Notes: generated by a model not told the origin, from the sequence alone. A DNA stretch of 64,000 nt from an uncultured Eubacteriales bacterium (GCA_934796165.1 CAKVOU010000003.1:76232-140231); one strand, 5' to 3'; shown: positions 8,567 to 17,698, numbered from the stretch's first letter. Numbers and translations are program-made.

Positions 8567-8857
8567 ATGGAACCTATGGAAAGAGAACAACTGTTTCACC
8601 CCGGCGACACCGTGCGCCACTTCAAGAGAGACGCGTTTTCCGAAGCGGAGCTCGAGAAAGAACCGACCAAATATCTCTATGAGATCATCGGCGTCGCGGA
8701 GCATACCGAATCCGGCGAGCGTCTGATGGTGTACCGCGCGCTTTACGGAGACAAGAAGCTGTTCGCGCGTCCGCTTGCGGCGTTCCTCTCCCCCGTGGAC
8801 AAGCGCAGATACCCGACGTCGAAGCAGGACTACCGGTTCGAAGTCATGAAAAAGTAA
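8567..8857 (+). CDS. DUF1653 domain protein
   Basis: This 96-residue protein is probably cytoplasmic. The pattern HPGDTVRHFKRD, then YLYEIIGVAEHTESGE, LMVYRALYG and LFARPLAAFLSPVD, matches the small DUF1653 beta-barrel-like family, whose function is unknown. The ATG at 8567 follows AGAAAGGA; a longer frame from 8516 lacks an SD. It lies 85 bp after the methyltransferase-like gene and 11 bp before the next gene, so cotranscription is likely. Confidence 0.75.
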   Translation: MEPMEREQLFHPGDTVRHFKRDAFSEAELEKEPTKYLYEIIGVAEHTESGERLMVYRALYGDKKLFARPLAAFLSPVDKRRYPTSKQDYRFEVMKK

Positions 8858-8868
8858 CGGAGGCGCAC

Positions 8869-9495
8869 ATGGCTTCACCGTTGACTGACAAGGAAGAAAA
8901 AAACGAAATGCGTCCGTCCGACGCCGCAAAGGAGCTGTCAGGGATCCGCACGCGCCTCGAAGAGGAGTTCGGCATGGAAGCTCCCGAGCGCGACCAAGAC
9001 GGCAGAGCGATCCTACATATGACCGTGAGAGACGACAGCGATTTTCTGTCGCCGTACTGCGGAATGCGCCCTATCATTTCCTCGGAGGTCGCGGACTTTC
9101 TCGACAACGCGGCATCGGCGCTCCCGCCCAAGGGTGACCTTGCGCTCCACATCCGGAGCAATGTCATCACAGGGGAGGAGGCGCGCGTTTATGACGCGGC
9201 AATCCGCAATTATTACCGCAACCGGGGAAAACAGACCCGGCGCGACGTGATCCGCAACCGGACCGCCGCGATCATCATGCTGGCGTTGGGAGTTCTCATC
9301 TTCGCCCTGCTCTTCTTTCTGGAGCGCCGGGGACTCGGTGAGATGATGACCAATCTTCTGGAAATCGCCGCGTGGGTGTTCATCTGGGAGGCGGTCGATC
9401 TGTTCTTTCTCGAACGGCACCGGCTGATTGCCGCGCATCGGCTGTGTGAGCGGTTTGTCGGCGCAGACATCCGCTTTTTCCCGGAGGGAAAATAA
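8869..9495 (+). CDS. Small membrane protein of unknown function
   Basis: This 208-residue protein has a charged soluble N-terminal part (about 1-135) and two adjacent hydrophobic segments: AAIIMLALGVLIFALLFFL around 138-156 and another around 165-178. A basic C-terminal tail follows. It resembles no family I can name. It is the last gene of the 7.6-9.5 kb operon and is followed by a strong terminator. The topology suggests a membrane anchor with both ends on the same side. Confidence 0.6.
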   Translation: MASPLTDKEEKNEMRPSDAAKELSGIRTRLEEEFGMEAPERDQDGRAILHMTVRDDSDFLSPYCGMRPIISSEVADFLDNAASALPPKGDLALHIRSNVITGEEARVYDAAIRNYYRNRGKQTRRDVIRNRTAAIIMLALGVLIFALLFFLERRGLGEMMTNLLEIAAWVFIWEAVDLFFLERHRLIAAHRLCERFVGADIRFFPEGK

Positions 9496-9626
9496 AGAGC
9501 TCGGGCAGCATCCGCCGGATCCGGCATTTGCAGTCTGCCGGGAATTGCCCCGGAGCGGCTTGCCCGCCACAGCGGACATTGTGCCCTCCGCTCTTCGGAG
9601 TATCCCTCGGCAAAATACAGCATTCC

Positions 9627-9658
9627 CCCCGCGGGCTTCTGCCCGCGGGGCGTTTTTT
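9627..9658 (+). terminator. Strong intrinsic terminator
   Basis: A perfect 10-bp stem (CCCCGCGGGC, 9627-9636 with 9641-9650) is followed by CGTTTTTT. It ends the plus-strand operon and abuts the stop codon of the convergent MATE gene. Confidence 0.88.
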
Positions 9659-11057
9659 ACGCTTTCTTTTTGTCAAACCCGTGAATCCAGTCGGATTTTT
9701 TGTAATAAATCAGATAGATCGCCGAGCTGATCGTCCAGGTCAGAGGATACGCGATGAAGAGAAGCAGGATCTCGTGGCGGATGCTCATGGCAACCTCAAT
9801 GTAAATGATGCGGAACACGCACCAGATCAACAGCATGATGAGCATGGGCACGAACGCCTTCCCCGCGCCGCGGCAGATTCCCGCGATACAGTGAGAAAAG
9901 GCAAGCAGGAAGAAGAACAGCGCCTCGGTGCGGCATTGCCTCACGCCGATTTCAATGATCGCGGCGGCGTTCGGGTCGCCCGCGTCCACGAAGATGCGCA
10001 TGAGCGGCTCTGCCAGAAGAAACACCGCCACACCGATGATCTCCGCCATGATGACCGAAGTCACAATGCCGAAGCGGGCGCCGTATCTGGCGCGGTCATA
10101 CTGCCCTGCGCCGAGGTTCTGCCCGATGAAGGTCGTCAGTGCCATGGCAAAACTGGTGATCGGCAGGAACACAAAGCCCTCGATCTTGGAGTACGCCCCG
10201 CACCCCGCCATCGCCAGGTTCCCGAATGAGCTGATATTGCTCTGCACCATGACATTGGCAAGCCCGATGACGGAATTCTGGATTCCGGTCGGCAGTCCGA
10301 AACGGGCGATCTCAAACAGCATTTCCCGGTCGATCCGCAAATCGCGGAAGCGGATCTGGTACACCGTTCCCTTTTTCAGCAGGTGAATGAGACAGAGCAC
10401 CATGCTGACCGCCTGCGACACCACGGTCGCAATCGCGGGCGCGCGGACGAGTACGGTCTCATCCGTCACCCCCGCCGCGCGGTACAGAAGAATCAATACG
10501 ATGTCAAGAATCACGTTGAGGACGGAGGAAAGGAGCAGATAGTAAAGCGGGCGGCGGCTGTCGCCGACGGCGTTCATGATCCCCGTGAACAGGTTGTACA
10601 TGACCACGGCGGACACACCGAAAAAGTAGTAGCGGAAATACTGCACCGCAATGGGGCGGACCGTCGCATCCTTGACCATCCAGGAAAGGATCGCCGGCGT
10701 AAAGGCAACGCCGACCGCGGTAAGCAGGACACCGGAAATCAGTCCGAGGATGACGCCCGTATGGATTGCGCGGGAGAGCTTTTCGTAGTTTCCCGCGCCG
10801 AAATAGCGGGAGATCACCACGCCGACGCCCATGGAAGCCCCCGTAAAGAAGCTGACGAGCAGGAAAATGAGCGAGCCCGTCGCGCTGACCGCGCCCATTG
10901 CGTCGTTGGAAATCATATGTCCGACCGTCAGGGTATCGACGGTATTGTAAAGCTGTTGAAACAGTTGGCTGAGGAACACCGGGACCGCAAAGCGCAGGAT
11001 CATGCCGCGCGGGTCGCCCGTGGTCATATTCAGCGTCTGCCCTCCGGAGAATTTCAC
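9657..11057 (-). CDS. MATE family efflux transporter (second copy)
   Basis: This 466-residue polytopic protein has about twelve hydrophobic segments. It shows the MATE-like N-terminal stretch MILRFAVPVFLSQLFQQLYN and TVDTLTVGHMIS. It would act as a cation-driven exporter of unknown substrate. The start appears to be GTG at 11057, with AGAAAGGA seven bases upstream. The C-terminus ends in a short basic tail (WIHGFDKKKA). The long upstream gap suggests its own transcript. Confidence 0.9.
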   Translation of the reverse strand: MKFSGGQTLNMTTGDPRGMILRFAVPVFLSQLFQQLYNTVDTLTVGHMISNDAMGAVSATGSLIFLLVSFFTGASMGVGVVISRYFGAGNYEKLSRAIHTGVILGLISGVLLTAVGVAFTPAILSWMVKDATVRPIAVQYFRYYFFGVSAVVMYNLFTGIMNAVGDSRRPLYYLLLSSVLNVILDIVLILLYRAAGVTDETVLVRAPAIATVVSQAVSMVLCLIHLLKKGTVYQIRFRDLRIDREMLFEIARFGLPTGIQNSVIGLANVMVQSNISSFGNLAMAGCGAYSKIEGFVFLPITSFAMALTTFIGQNLGAGQYDRARYGARFGIVTSVIMAEIIGVAVFLLAEPLMRIFVDAGDPNAAAIIEIGVRQCRTEALFFFLLAFSHCIAGICRGAGKAFVPMLIMLLIWCVFRIIYIEVAMSIRHEILLLFIAYPLTWTISSAIYLIYYKKSDWIHGFDKKKA

Positions 11058-11380
11058 GAGTTTTTCCTTTCTGAGTTCTTATCAGAATCATGCGGCATTT
11101 CCCGCGCCGCAGGCGGCATCTCAGTCAGAAAACACGTTGTCTTTTCCGCACGGTCTTTTTCGCGCGGTCTTTTTTTGCACGGGAACATCCCGGCAGAGCG
11201 GGCTGCCGTGAAATATCGGCGCACGTGGGGCAACCGATGCAATCGCCTGCCACGTTGCGTTGACGCGTCGTCCGATGCCGGTGCGGAGGAGTCTGGCTCA
11301 TCTGTCCCGCAGATCCCGTTCACGCCGGCATTGAGGGGGAACCGCCACGGTTCCCCCTCAATGCCCGGAACTTTTCTTTG
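11058..11380. other. Intergenic stretch between MATE and PNPOx genes
   Basis: No convincing gene is present. It holds a 14-bp inverted repeat centred near 11342 (AATTGAGGGGGAACC-type arms around 11330-11363) just after the PNPOx stop, without a T run. The part near the MATE start should hold that gene's promoter, but I cannot pick one with confidence. Confidence 0.4.
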
Positions 11381-11776
11381 TCAGAATCGGATCTCCACGG
11401 TCGGAGCGGTAAAGGAATGGATTCGCGCATCCGCGTCGGTCAGGGCAAAGAGCACCGTGTTGCCGTCGCCGGGGCGATATAGCTCGGCAAGCTCGGGGTA
11501 CTGATTGAGCAGATGGCGTTCCGCCTCCACATCGGTGTTCTCCACCGCGGTCGCCGAAAGGCGCAGCCACTCGCCGCCGAGGCTCGCACAGATTTCAATC
11601 TTCGGATTTTTCTTCATCTGGCGGTAGCAATTCTTCTTTCTGCCCGTCTGGATGTACAGTCTCCCGCCAAAGAGGTCCACCGTGCCGAACGGCCGGATAT
11701 GCGGCTGGCCGTCCTCGTCGGTTGCCAGATAATAGGTTCCCGCCTGCTTCAGAAATTCATAAATACGTTCCATCAT
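11381..11776 (-). CDS. Pyridoxamine 5'-phosphate oxidase-like flavin-binding protein
   Basis: This 131-residue protein is of the PNPOx-like split-barrel superfamily. The N-terminal YYLATDEDGQPHIRPFGTV and KKNCYRQMKKNPKIEIC segments are typical of small FMN-binding members often annotated as general stress or nitroimidazole-reductase-like proteins. True PdxH is longer, so pyridoxal synthesis is unlikely. The start has GGAGG six bases upstream of ATGATGG. It lies 44 bp after the methionine aminopeptidase gene on the same strand and is probably cotranscribed with it. Confidence 0.8.
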   Translation of the reverse strand: MMERIYEFLKQAGTYYLATDEDGQPHIRPFGTVDLFGGRLYIQTGRKKNCYRQMKKNPKIEICASLGGEWLRLSATAVENTDVEAERHLLNQYPELAELYRPGDGNTVLFALTDADARIHSFTAPTVEIRF

Positions 11777-11820
11777 GTCTGACCTCCTTCTTTCATGTGG
11801 GTGATCTTTCGGTTTTCTGC

Positions 11821-12738
11821 TTACTCGGACAATACTTCCACGCCGTCCTCCGTAATGAGTACCATATGCTCGACCTGCGCCGACAATTTGCCGTCGGCGG
11901 TGTACACCTGCCAGCCGTCCCGTTCGTCCACGCGGAAGCCGCGGGTGCCCTCGTTGATCATCGGCTCAATGGTAAACACCATGCCGGGACAAAGCACCAT
12001 ACCGGTCCCGAGACGCCCGACATGGCAGACATACGGGTCTTCATGCATCTCCAGCCCGCAGCCGTGCCCGCCGATCTCGCGGACAACCGTATAACCGTTT
12101 TCATGGGCGTATTTCCCGATGTAATAGCCGATGTCGCCGAGGTGGCAGTACGGATACAGATGGCTGATCGCCAGATCAACCGCTTCGCGCGTTACACGGA
12201 TGAGGCGTTCGGCGTTCGGCGCGACCCGCCCGATGGCGAACATCCGCGATGCGTCCCCGACATACCCATTGTATGTCGTCGTGCAATCGACGTTCACAAT
12301 GTCCCCCTCCCGGAGAATCACCTTTTCCGACGGGATGCCGTGGCAGATCTGGTCATTGACCGAGGTGCAGACGCTTCTCGGAAATCCCTCGAACCCAAGG
12401 CATGTGGGGATACCGCCGAGCTGGTGCGTGCGCTCCATCACAATGTCGTCGATCTGTGCCGTGGTCATGCCGGGACGGATGCGCTCGGCGACTGCGTCCA
12501 GCACCAAAGAATTGATCCTACCCGCCTCGCGGATCCCCGCGATCTGCCCGCGGTTTTTGATGAGCTTGCGCGGAGGGATCTGTTCCCCCTTTGTGCGAAG
12601 CTCCTTCAGTTTTTCCATCACGGGTCCGTGGCAGGCGGCATAGGGCAGTCCGCTTCCGCAGAAGCAGGGCTTGTCCGCCTTGGTCACACGGACGGCTCTC
12701 GCCGTCTTGCGTTCGGTATCATTCGTTGTTTTCGGCAC
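11821..12738 (-). CDS. map: Type I methionine aminopeptidase with N-terminal SEC-C zinc motif
   Basis: This 305-residue metalloprotease removes the initiator methionine from nascent proteins. An N-terminal SEC-C motif (C25, C27, C36, H37 in CFCGSGLPYAACH) precedes the catalytic pita-bread domain. Metal-ligand regions are visible: VNVDCTTTYNGYVGDASRMF (two Asp), HGCGLEMHEDP (His), FTIEPMI (Glu) and the final EDGVEVLSE (Glu). The start is GTG with AAGGGA upstream; no later ATG would keep the zinc motif. SEC-C-bearing MetAPs occur in Clostridia and other Gram-positives; the motif probably aids ribosome binding. A consensus promoter lies just upstream. Confidence 0.93.
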   Translation of the reverse strand: MPKTTNDTERKTARAVRVTKADKPCFCGSGLPYAACHGPVMEKLKELRTKGEQIPPRKLIKNRGQIAGIREAGRINSLVLDAVAERIRPGMTTAQIDDIVMERTHQLGGIPTCLGFEGFPRSVCTSVNDQICHGIPSEKVILREGDIVNVDCTTTYNGYVGDASRMFAIGRVAPNAERLIRVTREAVDLAISHLYPYCHLGDIGYYIGKYAHENGYTVVREIGGHGCGLEMHEDPYVCHVGRLGTGMVLCPGMVFTIEPMINEGTRGFRVDERDGWQVYTADGKLSAQVEHMVLITEDGVEVLSE

Positions 12739-12799
12739 GGAAATCCCTTCTTTCTGTTACGGTCCGCCGAAATTCCGGCGACCGTACCTCTCTTATCTG

Positions 12800-12828
12800 A
12801 TTATACCACGACCACCGCCGCATGTCAA
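12800..12828 (-). promoter_or_regulatory. Consensus promoter of map
   Basis: TTGACA (12823-12828) and TATAAT (12800-12805) are perfect hexamers 17 bp apart, about 60 bp upstream of the GTG start. Confidence 0.9.
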
Positions 12829-12843
12829 TCGACAAAGAACGGC

Positions 12844-12877
12844 AAAAAAAGAACCGCCGCGCAAAGCGGTGGTTCTT
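12844..12877 (-). terminator. Terminator at the end of the lipid-synthesis gene string
   Basis: A 12-bp stem with one G-U pair (12849-12860 with 12866-12877) is followed by seven T residues on the minus strand. It lies about 210 bp after the thioesterase stop. The 12878-13084 stretch between them holds no gene I can support. Confidence 0.85.
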
Positions 12878-13084
12878 CGGGAACAGATTCTTTTGAAAAA
12901 TGTTTTGACCGGGGTGTCCGGAAGCAACATACCGTGCAACCGGAACGAAAAAACGCCGGTCGGAGGGGGGAAGCACAAGCGCCGAAAGGCGCCCGTCCTC
13001 AAAACCGGGACTGTCTGCTCTCCAAAAGCCGGGATTCTTCCGGCTGACAAGGGCTTTGCCGGATACCCTTTCCGGCTTCCCCGC

Positions 13085-13831
13085 TCACGCAAAGCGGAAC
13101 ACGGCATAAGGAGTCCCTTCCCCGTCCGTGACCGTCACGGTTTTCCCTTCCCCGTCAGAGGAAAGATACGGGCAAAGCTCCGCGCCCGCCTTCGCCTGCC
13201 GGAGAAACTCCGCCGCAAGAAAACGGCAACCCGTCCGCATGGAAGCAAGCGTCATGGCGTACTCGGTAAAGAGCGCGTTGTTGGCGTGGTGGTTGATGTC
13301 AAGGAGCCGCGCGTCCACACAGTCGCGCGGAAGCGCCACGGTTCCCGCGTCCGTCGGGCGGCGCGGGCGAAGACGTCCCACCTTTTTTTCAAGCGGCAGT
13401 CGCTCGCCGAAGTCCTCCGGAAGCCAGACGCCCTCCGGCGGGATGGCGGGCTGTCCCGTCAGAACGTCCATATACACCCAGAGCGTGTCGCCGACGGCAA
13501 GGATCTCGCCGTCCGCTGAGCGGAGAAGCAGTTGCTTTTTTGCGATGGAGCCGCCGGAAAAATAAATCCAGGTCCCCGCCGTAACCGCCTCGCCGCAGAC
13601 GGGCATTCTCATGGCTTCAATGTGCCAGGAGAGCAGATACCACGTCCGTTTCTGATTCTCCGCCGGAGCCGGCACGGTGCCGGACGGCGTTCTCATGGGA
13701 GTGTTGCCTCTGCCTCTTGCCAGCGCGTGGAAATATCCCACGTCCTGGAACAGGCGGAGAAGCCCCGACATGGAAAGACAGCCGCTTTCGTCGGTCTCGC
13801 TGAAACGGATTTCGAACTTTTTCCAGAACAT
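13085..13831 (-). CDS. Acyl-ACP thioesterase
   Basis: This 248-residue double-hotdog protein is of the bacterial acyl-ACP thioesterase family, which releases free fatty acids from acyl carrier protein. It begins with RFSETDESGCLSMSGLLRLFQDV, like the first hotdog of this family. It continues with a Trp-rich strand (TWYLLSWHIEAMRMP) and a second hotdog with DINHHANNALFTEYAM. That last stretch contains the expected Asp/Asn-x-His catalytic-type motif. The start at 13831 is chosen for GAAGGGAG upstream. It is the last gene of a string that makes malonyl-ACP and acyl chains, so its job is probably chain release. Chain-length preference cannot be inferred. Confidence 0.85.
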   Translation of the reverse strand: MFWKKFEIRFSETDESGCLSMSGLLRLFQDVGYFHALARGRGNTPMRTPSGTVPAPAENQKRTWYLLSWHIEAMRMPVCGEAVTAGTWIYFSGGSIAKKQLLLRSADGEILAVGDTLWVYMDVLTGQPAIPPEGVWLPEDFGERLPLEKKVGRLRPRRPTDAGTVALPRDCVDARLLDINHHANNALFTEYAMTLASMRTGCRFLAAEFLRQAKAGAELCPYLSSDGEGKTVTVTDGEGTPYAVFRFA

Positions 13832-13957
13832 GAAAGCGATCTCCCTTCTGTCGTTTTTCCGCCGGGAAAACTTTCCCCGGGAAACTTCCGTTTTTTCGTC
13901 TGCGGGTACAGGAGCGGCGACACGACCGGCAATTGCCGGCTGAAGCTGCACGGTGCG

Positions 13958-14731
13958 TCAGTGCCCGTTTTTCTCGTCGTTCCAGAATTTGTTCAGCAGA
14001 AGCTGGAACCTGCGTTCATTGAACGGCGGTTCCTGCAGATGCTTCAGCGTTTCCTCCGAAAGCACGCCGTTCTTTGCAAATTCCTCGCCCGCGCGGGTGA
14101 ATTCCTCAAGAAACAGGTCGGTGCGGTCGCGCAGCTCCGGCGCCGAAAACACCTTGCCCTGCGGGCAAAGCAACGCCTGATAGCCACCGGCGCCGCAGAT
14201 GCAGTCATACTGCGACAAAAGCGGATCATAGATCAGGTCGGTCTGCGCGTATCCGCAGGTGGAAACCAGCAGGAAACGCTTTCCCGACATATCGTAACGG
14301 ATTCCGTGGAAAGGCTCACCCACGACCGGCTTTTGTCCGCGATAAGTGCGCAACATGGAAAGCAGACGGTCGGTCATGACCTTGACGATTCCAGGCATCC
14401 CGAAGAAATACAGCGGATAGCTGAGGAGAATCACGTCCGCGTCAAGAATCTTCTGCTTGAGCGCGGGAATGTCATCGTCCGGGATCACGCAGGTTCCCTC
14501 GGTCCTTCCCCAACAGGAAAGACAACCCATGCAGGGTTTGATGTGAAGGTCGGAAACGTTCAGCGTTTCCACTTCACAGGGGGCGGTTTCCGTCACGCCG
14601 CGAAGAAACGCGTTTGTTACGCGCATGGTCGCGCTCCCGCCCCGGCGGGGACTGCCGTTGAGCACCAGAATCTTTTTTGTGTCCCGCCGTTCGCCCCAGG
14701 TCCACGCGGGAGTGTTCAAGGAATTATCCAT
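13958..14731 (-). CDS. Flavodoxin-fold NAD(P)H oxidoreductase, iron-sulfur flavoprotein-like
   Basis: This 257-residue protein has an N-terminal flavodoxin-like fold with the FMN phosphate loop LNGSPRRGGSAT. It then has a compact cysteine cluster CMGCLSCWGRTEGTC, with spacing like the CX2CX2CX4-7C motif of iron-sulfur flavoproteins. YPLYFFGMPGIVK is the conserved second FMN loop. A C-terminal extension of about 80 residues is unassigned. The ATG overlaps the accA stop by 8 nt (ATGGATAA), implying translational coupling. Its place among acyl-chain genes suggests a reductive step or electron supply, but it is not a recognised enoyl reductase (FabI, FabK, FabL or FabV). Confidence 0.75.
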   Translation of the reverse strand: MDNSLNTPAWTWGERRDTKKILVLNGSPRRGGSATMRVTNAFLRGVTETAPCEVETLNVSDLHIKPCMGCLSCWGRTEGTCVIPDDDIPALKQKILDADVILLSYPLYFFGMPGIVKVMTDRLLSMLRTYRGQKPVVGEPFHGIRYDMSGKRFLLVSTCGYAQTDLIYDPLLSQYDCICGAGGYQALLCPQGKVFSAPELRDRTDLFLEEFTRAGEEFAKNGVLSEETLKHLQEPPFNERRFQLLLNKFWNDEKNGH

Positions 14732-15587
14732 GGCGGAAGAACCGATGCTTTTCGGTCGGCGCCGCGGCGATCTCTTCGTATCTGCCGATCTTGCGGTACT
14801 TTTCGTATCTCGCGGCAAGCAGTGCTTCGTCGTCAAGCTTTGCAAGCGAATGCAGCTTTGCGGACAGCTCGCGGGACAGGTGCTTCATCAGCTTTGCCAC
14901 CTCGTCCGCGTCGCGGAAATCCTTCGGCTCGGGAATGATCTTTTCCACGATGCCGAAGCCGTAGAGGTCATTCGCCGTCAGTTTCAGATGCTCCGCCGCC
15001 TCGTCCGCGCGCGATGCGTCCTTGAAAAGGATGCTTGCGCAAGCCTCGGGGGAGACCACCGAATAATACGCGTTCTCCAGCATCCAGACCTCGTCCGCCA
15101 CGGCAAGCGCAAGTGCGCCGCCGCTTCCGCCCTCACCGATCATCACCGTGATGACGGGGGTTTTGAGTCCGGAAATCTCATAAAGATTCTCCGCGATTGC
15201 GGCGCCCTCGCCTCTTTCCTCCGCGCCCTTGCCGCAGCTTGCGCCCTGGGTATCCACAAAACAAACGACGGGACGATGAAACTTCTCCGCCTCCTTCATC
15301 AGGCGGAGCGCCTTGCGGTAACCTTCCGGAAGGACACAGCCGAAGTCGCGGTACATTCTCTCGGTCAGATCATGTCCTTTTTCAATTCCGATGACCGTGA
15401 CGGGCTTCCCGTCCAGCTTTGCGATTCCCGCGACAATCGCGTGGTCGTCGCCAAAGCGGCGGTCGCCGTGCAGTTCGGTGAAATCCGTGAAGATTCCGCC
15501 GATGTAATCCACTGCCGTGGCGCGTCCCGCCTTACGGGTACAGCGGATCTTGTCATATACGGACATTTCGTTCACTTCGTCGCTCAT
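14724..15587 (-). CDS. accA: Acetyl-CoA carboxylase carboxyltransferase subunit alpha
   Basis: This 287-residue carboxyltransferase subunit transfers the carboxyl group from biotin to acetyl-CoA, giving malonyl-CoA. Typical stretches include FTELHGDRRFGDD, VIGIEKGHD, FVDTQGASCGKGAEERGEG and MIGEGGSGGALALAVAD, which form the CoA/oxyanion site. It is slightly short at the N-terminus compared with many AccA proteins. Start and accD stop overlap by ATGA, so expression is coupled. The biotin carboxylase and biotin carrier genes (accC, accB) are not in the window. Confidence 0.95.
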   Translation of the reverse strand: MSDEVNEMSVYDKIRCTRKAGRATAVDYIGGIFTDFTELHGDRRFGDDHAIVAGIAKLDGKPVTVIGIEKGHDLTERMYRDFGCVLPEGYRKALRLMKEAEKFHRPVVCFVDTQGASCGKGAEERGEGAAIAENLYEISGLKTPVITVMIGEGGSGGALALAVADEVWMLENAYYSVVSPEACASILFKDASRADEAAEHLKLTANDLYGFGIVEKIIPEPKDFRDADEVAKLMKHLSRELSAKLHSLAKLDDEALLAARYEKYRKIGRYEEIAAAPTEKHRFFRHG

Positions 15588-16414
15588 GCTTGTCTCCCCC
15601 CTTCATGAAATTCCAGCATACGGCGGACAAACGCGCGCTGTTCCCCGCGGGGAACGATTGCGTCGAGGAAGCCGTTTTCAAGCTGAAATTCCGCGCTCTG
15701 GAAGTTTTCGGGCAATTTTTCGCCCGTCACCTGCTCCACCACGCGCTTGCCGGCAAAGCCGATCTGCGCGCCCGGCTCCGAGATGATGACATCCCCCAGC
15801 ATGGCGAAGCTCGCGGTCACGCCGCCCGTGGTCGGGTCGGTCGCGGAAACGAGGTAAAACAGTCCCGCGTCGTTGTGACGGCGGATCGCCGCGGAGGTCT
15901 TCTCCATCTGCATGAGCGAAAGCATTCCCTCCTGCATTCTGGCACCGCCCGACACCGTGTAGCCGACCACGGGCAGCTTCTCTCTCGTTGCATATTCAAA
16001 CAGTGCGGTGATGCGGTCGCCGACCACCGTGCCCATGGAACCCATCATAAACTTTGATTCCATGACAAAAAGGCAGGTCCTGTGTCCGCCGATCTTTGCT
16101 CTTCCGCAAAGAACGCCCTCGCTCTCGCCGCTCTTCGTTCTCGACGACTCGCATTTCGCGGGATAATCGGGAAAACCGATCGGGTCTCCGCCGACGACAT
16201 TTTCCCACATTTCCTCAAAGGAACCTTCATCGACAAGCGATTCAATGCGGACGCGTGCGGGCATCCGGTTGTACTTGCCGCAAAGGGGGCAGACAAACGA
16301 CCCTGCGGCAAGCTCGCTTTCCTTGAGTTCTTCTTTACATTTCTCGCATCTGACCGTCCTGTCGCTTCCGAGGTAATCCGCAAGCGTCAGGTGCTTTAAG
16401 GACATTGTTTCCAT
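15584..16414 (-). CDS. accD: Acetyl-CoA carboxylase carboxyltransferase subunit beta
   Basis: This 276-residue partner of AccA has the diagnostic N-terminal C4 zinc ribbon, with cysteines at about 23, 26, 42 and 45 (CEKC...CPLC). A crotonase-like domain follows with GGARMQEGMLSLMQMEKTSAA, PTTGGVTASFAMLGD and AQIGFAGKRVVEQ. The start METMSLKHL at 16414 is supported by AGGAGAG. It lies 47 bp after fabD and overlaps accA. The heterotetrameric enzyme needs AccB and AccC from elsewhere in the genome. Confidence 0.95.
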   Translation of the reverse strand: METMSLKHLTLADYLGSDRTVRCEKCKEELKESELAAGSFVCPLCGKYNRMPARVRIESLVDEGSFEEMWENVVGGDPIGFPDYPAKCESSRTKSGESEGVLCGRAKIGGHRTCLFVMESKFMMGSMGTVVGDRITALFEYATREKLPVVGYTVSGGARMQEGMLSLMQMEKTSAAIRRHNDAGLFYLVSATDPTTGGVTASFAMLGDVIISEPGAQIGFAGKRVVEQVTGEKLPENFQSAEFQLENGFLDAIVPRGEQRAFVRRMLEFHEGGRQA

Positions 16415-16461
16415 TCGGTTCTCTCCTATCCGATCCGTTCCGGGGCATTCTGCCCGTGGGA

Positions 16462-17385
16462 TCAATCCTTCAGTGCCGCGACCGCCGCCTCAAGGGACGG
16501 AACGTCGTTGACCGTGTACGTTTCCGCATCGGGGAAGGTCTTCTTCACCAGTCCCGTGAGGGTCTTGCCGGGTCCAATCTCCACGAACGCCTCAACTCCC
16601 GCGTCCTTCATGGCGCGGACAGCCTTCTCCCAGCGCACGGGGGAGGACACCTGTCTTGACACGGTTGCCCGGATTTTCTCCGCGTCCGCGGGGTAAGGTT
16701 CGCCGGTCAGATCCGCGTACAGCGGAATACGGGGAGCCTTCACGTCCATCTTTTCCAAAGCGCCGGCAAGAATGTCGGTCACGCCGCTCAGATACGGCGT
16801 ATGGAACGCGCCGCTGACCGCAAGACGCACCGCTCTGCCGCCAGATGCCTTGATGCGCTCGCAGAATGCGTCCAGCTCGTCAAGGCTGCCCGCGCAGGAA
16901 AGCTGTCCCGGGCAGTTGTAGTTGACGGGCCAGATCTCCCGGAACTCGCGGCAGACGGATTCCACCGTCTCGTTGTCCAATTTAAGCGCAGCCGCCATGG
17001 AGCCGGGATGCTCGATTGCCGCCTTTGCCATACTCTCGCCGCGAAGCGTCACCAGACGGAACGCGTCCGCAAAGGAGAGCACGCCCGTAAACGCAAGCGC
17101 GGGGATCTCGCCGAGCGAAAAGCCTGCGGCAAAGGACGCGTGCACGCCCGCCTCTTCCAGTGCCTCTGCAAACGCAAGGTCGGTGAGAAAGAGGCAAGGC
17201 TGTGCGTTTTCGGTTCTGGTCAGCTCATCGCCGGGACCCTCAAAGCAGGTCTGAAGCGTTCCCGGACGGAGCGCCTCGCCGCTGTCGTACAGCGTCTGCG
17301 CCCCGGCATTCGCCCCGTAAAGGTCTTTGCCCATGCCCGCGCTCTGCGCGCCTTGTCCCGCAAAAAGAAATGCAATCTTTTTCAT
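16462..17385 (-). CDS. fabD: Malonyl-CoA:ACP transacylase
   Basis: This 307-residue enzyme loads malonate from CoA onto acyl carrier protein. MKKIAFLFAGQGAQSAGMGKDL starts the protein and holds the family GQGAQ motif. The nucleophile motif AAGFSLGE replaces the usual GHSLGE with FSLGE, so the serine is kept but the preceding His is Phe. The later catalytic His is present in VSGAFHTPYL. Start 17385 is supported by GAGGGG upstream; the frame continues 5' into a repeat-rich spacer that is probably non-coding. The spacer (336 bp) separates it from fabZ. Confidence 0.93.
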   Translation of the reverse strand: MKKIAFLFAGQGAQSAGMGKDLYGANAGAQTLYDSGEALRPGTLQTCFEGPGDELTRTENAQPCLFLTDLAFAEALEEAGVHASFAAGFSLGEIPALAFTGVLSFADAFRLVTLRGESMAKAAIEHPGSMAAALKLDNETVESVCREFREIWPVNYNCPGQLSCAGSLDELDAFCERIKASGGRAVRLAVSGAFHTPYLSGVTDILAGALEKMDVKAPRIPLYADLTGEPYPADAEKIRATVSRQVSSPVRWEKAVRAMKDAGVEAFVEIGPGKTLTGLVKKTFPDAETYTVNDVPSLEAAVAALKD

Positions 17386-17529
17386 GGATGTATCCCCTCT
17401 TCCCGTCGGGAAGATTTCCTTTCCTTGATACTGCCCGGCACCGGCAACCGATCGGCACCGGCTTTCTTTACCCGGTCCGGCTGACATTTGTCCGGTGCCG
17501 CCCGCCGTTGGGCGGTTGCACCGTACCGA

Positions 17530-17698
17530 TCTTGCTTCCCCGGTTACCGGGTGTCTGCTCAGGCTGCCTGCGCCGCGCGGTCTTGTTTGCCCGGCGGTGC
17601 CCGCCGGGTGTCCGCCCGGCACCTGCGCCTCGCCGATCCCGTTTGCCCGGCGGTGTCCGTCGGGGTGTCCGCCCGGCACCTGCGCCGCGCCGATCCCG
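17530..17698. repeat. Three tandem 56-57 bp repeats in the fabZ-fabD spacer
   Basis: Two close copies begin at the same TTTGCCCGGCGGTG phase (17586-17641 and 17642-17698) and share GTGTCCGCCCGGCACCTGCGCC. A more diverged copy precedes them (about 17530-17585). The array sits in a 336-bp GC-rich spacer inside an otherwise tightly packed gene string. No ribosome binding site or domain supports translation of it. Confidence 0.75.
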
